Shown: one piece after another, positions 55,501-61,700 of the stretch
Layout: every line of letters begins with the position of its first letter
Numbering within the stretch: the first letter of the stretch is position 1
Source: an uncultured Coriobacteriaceae bacterium
GTDB lineage: Bacteria; Actinomycetota; Coriobacteriia; Coriobacteriales; Atopobiaceae
Direction of reading: 5' to 3'
Assembly (NCBI GenBank): GCA_902788705.1
Contig: CADALE010000008.1
Location: 44,869 to 108,868, forward strand
DNA length: 64,000 nt
The notes under the pieces: model-generated
Seen by the model: the letters and a program-made list of their open reading frames with translations, nothing else
Databases searched by the model: none
What the model was told of the DNA's origin: nothing
Position numbers and translations under genes: made by a program

Positions 55501-58098
55501 GAGTCCAACAGCGCCAAGGACGCCACCTTCACCTTCACGCTCACTCCCGTTGATGGTGCTCCTGGCGAGGTTCAGGAGAAGTCCGTCACGACCGAGGGCT
55601 TCGTCGGCAGCGTGAAGTTTGACCCCATCACCTTCACCGAGGCTGGCGAGTACGAGTACACCGTCGTCGAGACCGTCGACGAGCCCCAGGATGGTTGGAC
55701 CTACGACACCGCCGAGTACACCGTGACCATCGTGGTCAACGATAACTTCGAGACTGCAGTCCTTGAGCAGGCAACAGAGCTCACCAAGGACGGCGAGGCC
55801 GTGACCGAGATTTCGTTCACCAACACCTACAAGGCCGCTGAGACCACCTCGAAGCTGCTGGTGAAGAAGGAAGTCGAGGACACCTCTGGCAGCGCGGCTG
55901 ACCTCACCTTCGAGTTCACGCTTGCCGGCGAGGGCGAGGTGCCGATGCCCGAGACGACCACCAAATCCATCAAGGCCGGCCAGACCGCCGAGTTTGGCCC
56001 GATCACCTACGAGCAGGCTGGTACCTTCGGCTACACCATCACTGAGACCGCTATCGACGCGGCCGGCTGGATTTCCGACACCACCAGCTACCCCGTGACC
56101 GTGACAGTCAAGGACGTTGACGCTCAGCTTGTTGCCACCGTCGTGTACAACAAGAGCGAGGACCTCACCGAGCTCACCGTCACCAACATCTACGATCCTG
56201 AGGACGCTACCGCGGCTCCGCAGGCCCGCAAGGTCGTTGATGACCAGTCCAACAGCGCTCCCGACGAGACCTTCACCTTCAACCTGCTTGACGCTGACGG
56301 CAACGTCGTCGAGACCAAGACCATCAACAACGGCGGCCTGGTCAAGTTCTCCAAGCTCACGTTCTCCGAGGTGGGCGACTACGCCTACACCATCCAGGAG
56401 GTCGAGGGCAGCACCAAGGGCTTCACCTACGACACCACCGAGCATGGCCTGACCATCTCGGTCACCGACCCGGGCGATGGCCAGCTGGTTGCTGACATTA
56501 CCTACGCCGATGGCGACGAGGCCCTGATCACCAACGTGTACAAGGCCGAGCCCACCACCGCGACGTTCGACGTGGCCAAGAAGATCGACGGCCCCGTGGT
56601 CGAGAGCTCCGAGAGCACCTTCACCTTCACCCTGGCCACCAGCGACGGCTCCCCGATGCCCGCGACGGACACCACCACGGTCACCGGCGAAGGCACCGCA
56701 AGCTTCGGCGAGATCACCTACGAGAAGGCCGGTACCTACAACTACACGGTCACCGAGGTCAAGGGAGACGCCACCGGCTACACCTACGACAGCACCACCT
56801 ACAGCGTGGTCGTGAAGGTAACCGACGTTGACGGCGCACTTAAGGCCGAGGTTGTCGAGGGTACGGACATCACCTTCACCAACACCTACAAGCCGCTTGC
56901 CACCGGCGTCACGGTTAACGCCGCCAAGGAGCTGACGGGTCGTGAGCTGGTTGAGGGCGAGTTCACCTTCGAGATGAAGGACGAGAACGGCAACGTTGTG
57001 GCCACCGCTACCAACGCGGCTGACGGCACCGTGACGTTCACGACCGCCAACGACCTCTTCACCAAGGCTGGCACCTACACCTTCACCGCCAACGAGGTTG
57101 AGGGCAGCGCCGAGGGCGTCACCTACGACACCGCGGCCAAGAGCTTCGAGGTTGTCGTTACCGACGAGGGCGGCCAGCTTGTGGCCAAGCCTGCCGAGGG
57201 CACCCAGATCGTCTTCACGAACGACTACAACCCCAACGCCACCAGCGCTGGCTTCCAGGCCAAGAAGGTGCTTGAGGGCCGCGACCTCACCGCCGGCGAG
57301 TTCAGCTTCGAGCTGAAGGATTCCAACGGCACCGTGGTCAAGACCGCCACGAACGCTGCTGACGGCACCGTCGACTTCGGTCAGCTGTCCTTCACCGAGC
57401 CTGGCACCTACACCTACACCGCGACCGAGGTCAAGGGCGACGACGTTCACATCACCTACGATGCCAACGCCATCACCTACACCGTCACCGTCTCCGACGC
57501 GGGTGGCCACCTCTCCGCGAGCGTGACCAGCACGGGCGACGCCACCTTCACCAACACCTACAAGGGTGCTGAGCCTGTGTGGATCGACCCGCCGGTGCAG
57601 AAGGTCATCAAGGCCCCGACCGGCACCAAGCCTGCCGCTGCCACCTTCACCTTCCAGATGAAGGCCATCACCGAGGGCGCCCCCATGCCCGAGGGCTCCG
57701 TGGACGGCATCAAGACCATGGAGATCACCGGCGCTGGCACCAAGGAGTTCGGCAAGACTACCTACACCGAGGTTGGCACCTACGTGTACGAGATCACCGA
57801 GGTTAAGGGCAACGCCGAGGGCTACACCTACGACACCGCGGTGTACACGCTGACCGTCGAGGTGACCGAGGGCGCCGACGGCAACCTGGTTGCCAAGGAG
57901 ACCTACGTGGACGCCAACGGCAAGGTTGTGAAGAGCGCTACCGCGACCTTCACCAACACCTACACGCCCAAGCCGCCGGTGCTGCCGCAGACCAGCGACG
58001 ACTCCGTGCCTACCAGCACCCTGGTGGCGGTAGCCGGCACCGGCTTCGCCCTGCTGCTTGCGGGCCTGAGCCTGCGCCTTCGCAGGAACGAGGAGTAA
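49513..58098 (+). CDS. Giant LPxTG-type adhesin with VWA, Cna-B and isopeptide repeats
   Basis: The start is ATG 49513 (MKERTRNRVL), after AAGGGGTGG; 2861 residues. There is a signal peptide (1-32, cut after AYA) and a VWA domain (about 65-430) with the MIDAS motif DRSGSM at 76-81. That domain has a Tyr/Thr-rich insertion at about 88-215 with repeated YVQLTR-type motifs. Cna-B-type domains follow (VEITKVWVDNNNQDGKRP, then VTVTKVWEDSDDIGGIRP). About 15 Spy0128-like domains come next, each ending near 'TFTNTY', with TYEYTITE-type strands that normally carry the isopeptide glutamate. The end is LPQTS (about 2824-2828), a hydrophobic helix and RLRRNEE. It should be anchored by a sortase. Confidence 0.93.
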   Translation: MKERTRNRVLAALMTVFAVFALVLGFNGAAYAAAGDEPDHEKFMEVNEDGTYTIALNVTGDAERKPQKVNVIVILDRSGSMNESAGTVSTVTYTPTPTNGNNLYGTLEADPDVHDDGDFFQLTRYNAGNVNVYTYPSQGSTTYAPTNSNNGTQYGLVDGEYVQLTRSGGFFGSYYWTYGQGTRYNGTRYTLVNNAAQYTGQRYTRQEGNQSRLDATKEAVNGLAGTLLGYNGNENPDDTVEMALVSFATSAATNVASTTDATTFTNAVNGITVATGNNAGTNWEAALKEAYGINFNDDDPTFVIFFSDGAPTFYGSGTNPSGSGQEKEPNMTNSYNAATDDARTLANKVGTDNFYTIFAYGETYGATYMSRLTTAAGAPSGNNYSAENTAQLQEAFNEILTKIEMSGIGNVDITDGTTSNVATTSGTAHLLDVDPSSFKYYRAGGENEDGSVKYDPAATTMTTSTGETKNIGVEWTGDDVPPAEFNNSTGNVEWDLGDNFLLENGVTYTVTFDCWPSQDTLDHVASIKNDPSYYNTLDENIQKYLDANGNLKTNTTANMTYTDTRTGKDGEAGFENPAPVPTTAVEQLAISKEWKNRIPGEEQPKSINLNVTRDGVNTYSMELEDPSWEDGVYISIGIMRTHGTEPVELLTTGHDFTFTEPADLGYHWEIEVPTVRPMLIDGQLTMLIKVDEKHPAPEGATVYTLPTSGSVAGGVYYVGSTEEASLTATNYRRSYLDIVKVVDGEDADPDQTFPFTLNVVDIKAEEGSADNLNSDYYIWFSVWNGGYVDRLVSGAEKEINEETGEWTGYYYAPSGTNVELQLKNGDSLRVLNLPEGSTYTITEGTLPDNYAFVSSELTSGTDEDFVGGRITTGTIASTNTDYKVTYNNRYDLSDVEITKVWVDNNNQDGKRPEAEEFKSYLVLYADGIDVTAANADKLTVTDNGDNTYTAKWTGLDRYADGKEITYTVEETEIEGYTTTGSPAEDKGTITNTHTPEVTTVTVTKVWEDSDDIGGIRPESITAQLTADGTASGDPVTLDESNSWTYTWTDLPKYANGNEIVYSADETAVPAGYTKTGPEKTTDDDGTVTFTVTNTYVPTPVSVDPPVQKIITGKDDLYNRGDFTFTIEAVTDGAPMPANISITNSADYELEDKTGFYEFGEITFTMPGTYEYTVTESGTVPGVTNDSEASKTLTFTVEDDGNGNLTVTPTTDQVQLSFTNTYNASGEATITVTKALEGAEWPSSKTLTLTLAGAEGAPMPETTTATLTAEGNVSFGPIAYGLSDAGKSYEYTITEDGFGAGWTGAPTSITATVEVTDKGDGTLGTTVTYSPEDATITNTYAATGSAVIKVDKVLTGRDWLEGEEYTFTLSGPDGVIETKTVSEDNLTAEFSKIAYTEADAGKTYTYTVSETSTLPGGISKSDDVTVTVKVTDNGNGTLDTDVAYSDNNSTITNTYEASGSVELEAFKDLEGREWQTGETYTFTLKDAEGNVLDEQVVDSNEKVTFEAIEYTQDDMVDEEGNYTNEVTLTYTIEETTTLPGGMENSGVIDVTVTLVDNGDGTITATPEYTKNDTITNTYTAEGEAEIKVSKAIEGAAWPKDADGNAKTLTLTLSGEGGTLPEQTTQTLSAAGQATFDPITYTQDDMVDDEGNYTTEKTFTYTISEDGFGTGWTGSGDVTATVKVTDDGKGTLNTEVTYSPENATITNTYKATGTATIEATKSLVGRAWKDGETFTFTLLDGDGKVCGEPKSVSAENPTATFDALSYTEADMVDSEGNYTAEKTFTYTISETSELPGGISKSDDVTVTVKVTDNGNGTLDTDVAYDNDDTIINTYTAKPVKAQITVDKKITGYIEGEDPYGNIVDRTFTVTMKPVDGAPMPEGKSELTTYITTVGGEGSATFDEIEYTFDDMLDDEGNRVTTKDFTYTVKETAGSDDGYTYDENEYEAVVTVTDDQNGKLVVSNIAMVDDNIDTDVTIENEFAEESVDVELTATKTIKDESNSAKDATFTFTLTPVDGAPGEVQEKSVTTEGFVGSVKFDPITFTEAGEYEYTVVETVDEPQDGWTYDTAEYTVTIVVNDNFETAVLEQATELTKDGEAVTEISFTNTYKAAETTSKLLVKKEVEDTSGSAADLTFEFTLAGEGEVPMPETTTKSIKAGQTAEFGPITYEQAGTFGYTITETAIDAAGWISDTTSYPVTVTVKDVDAQLVATVVYNKSEDLTELTVTNIYDPEDATAAPQARKVVDDQSNSAPDETFTFNLLDADGNVVETKTINNGGLVKFSKLTFSEVGDYAYTIQEVEGSTKGFTYDTTEHGLTISVTDPGDGQLVADITYADGDEALITNVYKAEPTTATFDVAKKIDGPVVESSESTFTFTLATSDGSPMPATDTTTVTGEGTASFGEITYEKAGTYNYTVTEVKGDATGYTYDSTTYSVVVKVTDVDGALKAEVVEGTDITFTNTYKPLATGVTVNAAKELTGRELVEGEFTFEMKDENGNVVATATNAADGTVTFTTANDLFTKAGTYTFTANEVEGSAEGVTYDTAAKSFEVVVTDEGGQLVAKPAEGTQIVFTNDYNPNATSAGFQAKKVLEGRDLTAGEFSFELKDSNGTVVKTATNAADGTVDFGQLSFTEPGTYTYTATEVKGDDVHITYDANAITYTVTVSDAGGHLSASVTSTGDATFTNTYKGAEPVWIDPPVQKVIKAPTGTKPAAATFTFQMKAITEGAPMPEGSVDGIKTMEITGAGTKEFGKTTYTEVGTYVYEITEVKGNAEGYTYDTAVYTLTVEVTEGADGNLVAKETYVDANGKVVKSATATFTNTYTPKPPVLPQTSDDSVPTSTLVAVAGTGFALLLAGLSLRLRRNEE
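53748..53840 (+). repeat. 93-bp exact repeat within the adhesin, copy 1
   Basis: The segment starting GCTGCCGGGCGGCATCAGCA is identical over 93 bases to 54885-54977, although the flanking repeats are only moderately similar. This points to recent duplication or gene conversion. Confidence 0.8.
54885..54977 (+). repeat. 93-bp exact repeat within the adhesin, copy 2
   Basis: This is the second copy of the 53748-53840 segment, encoding LPGGISKSDDVTVTVKVTDN plus the following residues. Confidence 0.8.
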
Positions 58099-58708
58099 GG
58101 GCCACACGGCCTGGTAAGGCCACATGATCCACCCCAAAGGGGCCGCAGCCACGTGCTGCGGCCCCTTTGCTATGCGGCGAGTAGGGGAGTGCGGGAAACT
58201 ATAGCCTTAGGCTATGTGTGGATTTGGTGAAGAACGGATTTAGACGGTCTTAGTATGTATTTACAGAATATCAGTAATTAAACAATAAAACTCGCGTAAG
58301 CCAGAATATGCCGGACTGGAATAGTTGGAGATTAGGCAACATTGGCTAGATTTTAAGCTAATTGATGACCGTGTGTGGACAAGCTAAATACCTGCGGTTA
58401 TTAAGACTAAACACTTTAAGAGCAAATCAATAAATGAAGTTAGGTTGACCGTTAACGTGCACGCTTCAGAATGCAGCCATCAAGAGGTAACAATTCTGAA
58501 CAACCCGTTTACGTGCAACTTGTCACAAAATGCATTTTGTATGAATAGTGCCTGAATACTGTTTATACGCATGGCTACCTTTGCTGCCAGGCAAGGGCGG
58601 TCGTGTAGCCACCAGCACGGATCTTCGGGCTGGTGGCACGCGCTGGTGAGGCGTCAGCCAAGTCAGCGTGGCAAGGATGCACGTAAGTCATGGGGTAAGG
58701 AGCCAACC
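58099..58708. other. Gap between the two adhesin genes
   Basis: After the terminator at 58136 the region is AT-rich (58240-58560), without genes. It has a GCAGGTA complement at 58388, possible -10 words near 58548-58568, and a 9-bp stem GCCACCAGC / GCTGGTGGC at 58608-58637 in the leader of the second adhesin. Confidence 0.5.
58136..58170 (+). terminator. Terminator after the first adhesin
   Basis: AAAGGGGCCGCAGC and its complement form a 14-bp perfect stem with loop CACGT, ending in CTTTGC. Confidence 0.85.
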
Positions 58709-61700
58709 ATGAGTAGAAGGTTTAGGAAGTGGCAGAACGCCCTGAGGAGACCGCTGTCGTTCTTCTTAGCGTTCAGCATGGTGCTGCAGATGATGCCCGC
58801 ACAGGGCGTTGCCTACGCACTGGACGAGGTCGCGGGAGAGCCCGAGGCCATCGTCGAGTACGAGGAGCAGGCGCCTGCCGAGACCGAGGAGGCTCCGGCG
58901 GCCGACACCGAGGCTGAGGAGCAGCCTGTGGCAGAGGTCGAGCAGCCTGCCGAGCCCGCTCAGGACGTGGCCACGGACGCGGTTGTCACTGCCGTCGAGG
59001 AGGGCATGAGCAAGGTTGCGGACGAGCAGCCCGCAGAGCCCGCACAGCCTGCCGACGAACAGCCCGCTGAGCCCGCGTACCCCGCCTTCTACGGTGAAGT
59101 CTGGACCGAGTACACCAAGGTGTCCGTAAGCGCTGGCGAGGGCGTGCTGCCCGAGGGCGCTTACATCGACCTTGACTGGAATCTGGACCACGACGCCTGG
59201 GCCGCCAAGGCCGAGGACGCCACTGCCGACGACCTGAGCTCCGTGCAGTCGCTGCGCCTGCGCTTCTTCCTGGAGGGCAACGAGATCGCCCCGCGCGGCG
59301 ACGTGACCGTGAAGGTTGAGGGCGCCGACATCGACGACGCCGACCTGCACGTGATGCTTGCCGGCGCCGATGGCAGCCTGGCCGACATGGCCGGCTGGAA
59401 GGTGACCTACGCCGACCAGTACACCCAGGAGTTCACGCTTTCCGCCGACGAGGCGGGTCGCGCCTTCGTGATCGCCACGACCATGGCTTCGGTCGTGGAG
59501 GAGCAGGAGGCTGAGGCCCAGCCCGAGGAGGAGACCCAGCCCGAGGAGGAGACCCAGCCCGAGGAGGAGACCCAGCCCGAGGAGGAGACCCAGCCCGAGG
59601 AGCAGCCTGCAGAGGCTGAGGAGGGCACCGAGACCGAAGAGCCGGCCGAGGAGATCGCCGACGAGCAGCAGCCCGCAGAGGCTGAGGACGAGGCCGCTAC
59701 CAACGAGCAGCCTGCCGAGACCGAGGACGAGGCCGCAGAGGAGGCTACGCCGGAGGAGACCACCGAGCCCGAGGCTCAGCCTGAGGAGACCGAGCCCGAG
59801 CAGCCCGCTGAGCCTGAGTATAAGCTCAGTGAAGAGACCCTGTACTTCTCCAAGCGCGCTAGCGGTCGCACTACCGTCAACATCGAGGCTCCTGCTGGCG
59901 CGCTACCCGAGGGCACCGCGCTTCAGGTCGTTGATGTGACGTCGCAGGACATCCTAGACGCCGTCAATGAGTATGCCGGCCTAGAGGCTACGAACGTCCA
60001 GGCAATTGACATTACGTTCTGGTACCGTGGCAAGGAGATTCAGCCTGCTTTGCCCGTGCAGGTGACCTTCGATAACACGACGGTTGACACCGCAGAGACT
60101 CAGGTCTTCCACATGGATGACGCTGGAGTCATCGACGACGTGGTAGACGCCACCACGGCGGAGAGCGACACGGTCGTCTTCGATGCAGAGCATTTCTCTG
60201 TCTACGTAGTTGTGGAAACGGTCGTGCCGAGGCTGACTGTTCACTTCATGAATGGCACTACAGAGGTTACCGGTAGCCCCATGTACGTCAAGGCTGCTGA
60301 CACTGCTGCTGAGGTAGAAGCAATCATCTATGACCCGGGTGCGGGCACTATTCCTAACGGCCAGGTCTTCAAGGGCTGGACGACGGAACAGAACTACACC
60401 GCTGAAACCCACTTCATGACCATCGACGAGGTACGTGCTGATGCGATGGCTAAGGCTGCGGCGCTTACCACCGAAGACGGCGCCGTCACCTACTACGCCG
60501 CCATGTTCAAGCAGTACACCGTGACCTATGTTGATGGCAACGGTGTTACCGTTGGCACGGAGGTTGCCGAGATTCCGGCGCATAAGACGGAGGCAACCTA
60601 CACCGTCAACCAGGGCTACACTACCGATGACAGCCACAACTTCGAGGGCTGGATTGTTGTCGACGGTGAAAGCAGCATCAAGGATTACCCTGCTGGTGCG
60701 CAGACCGAAACCGTTGACGGCGAGACTATCTACTACTATACGAACGGAACCCAGGTAACTATTACCGGCAACGTGAAGTTCTCTGTTGATGCCCCCGCGG
60801 GTTTCTGGCTTGTCTTTGACGAGAACGGTAAGGGTGCCACCTACAATGCTCCGCGCTTCATCAAGGCCGGCGAGGTTACCAGTAGCGCAGACCTTTTGCC
60901 GATGACCAGGAACGGCTACACATTTGTCGACTGGTATACAGGAGCTCCGAGTGCAACCGGTCAGGATCCCACTGGCGAGGTCTTTGTGTTCGGCCGTGGA
61001 CTAACCGAGACCACCACGATCTATGCGAAGTGGCAGCCCAATACAACCGCTAACTATACGGTGCTCATTTGGAAGCAGCATGTCGATGGCGAGAGCTACG
61101 ACTTTGTCGAGTCGGTGACCGTTCAGAATGCCACCGTTGGTTCGACTCCAAATGCGGTAACTACCACCGGCAGCAATGCTGGACGCGTGACCGGCGCAAC
61201 TTATGCGGGCGAGACAGGGTTCCATTTCAAGGAGACAGATCAGGCTTCGAAGACGGTTGCGACTGAGGGCAACACCGTTGTCAACGTGTACTGGGATCGC
61301 AACGAGATTACGTTTAACTTCAACGTGTATGGTGAAACGTATACTCCTACGACGGGTAACCAGGGCACACAGTACGGTCTTGTCGACGGTGAGTATGTTG
61401 AGCTGTACAGGTACGACGGAAACTGGTACTACGGATACTGGAATCGCTATAGAGGCACAAGGTATACCCGCAGTGGTGGGTGGACCGTTTCGGAGACCAT
61501 GAGCGGTCTGTACGGCTCCACGCTAGCTGACAACGGTTACGCATGGCCGACCGAGCATGATTGGTATTCTGGTTACAACCAGAACAACCAGCCTAACGGC
61601 ACGCGTACTACATTCCTTGACGCATTCCTGCCCGCCAGTGCCGCGACGACGGTTGAGTTCTATGGTAGGGGAGATCCTGCAGGCAGTAACCACATCTACT

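Noticed and set aside
50260..58152. Open frame of 2630 codons on the minus strand across the first adhesin
   Set aside because: It is the antisense shadow of a Thr/Glu/Gly-rich repeat gene with strong codon bias; it has no ribosome site and its protein is low-complexity Gly/Val/Leu without a recognised fold.
59519..59605. CRISPR-like regular repeats
   Set aside because: The repeats are directly joined without spacers and are in frame in the adhesin gene; no cas gene is in the window.
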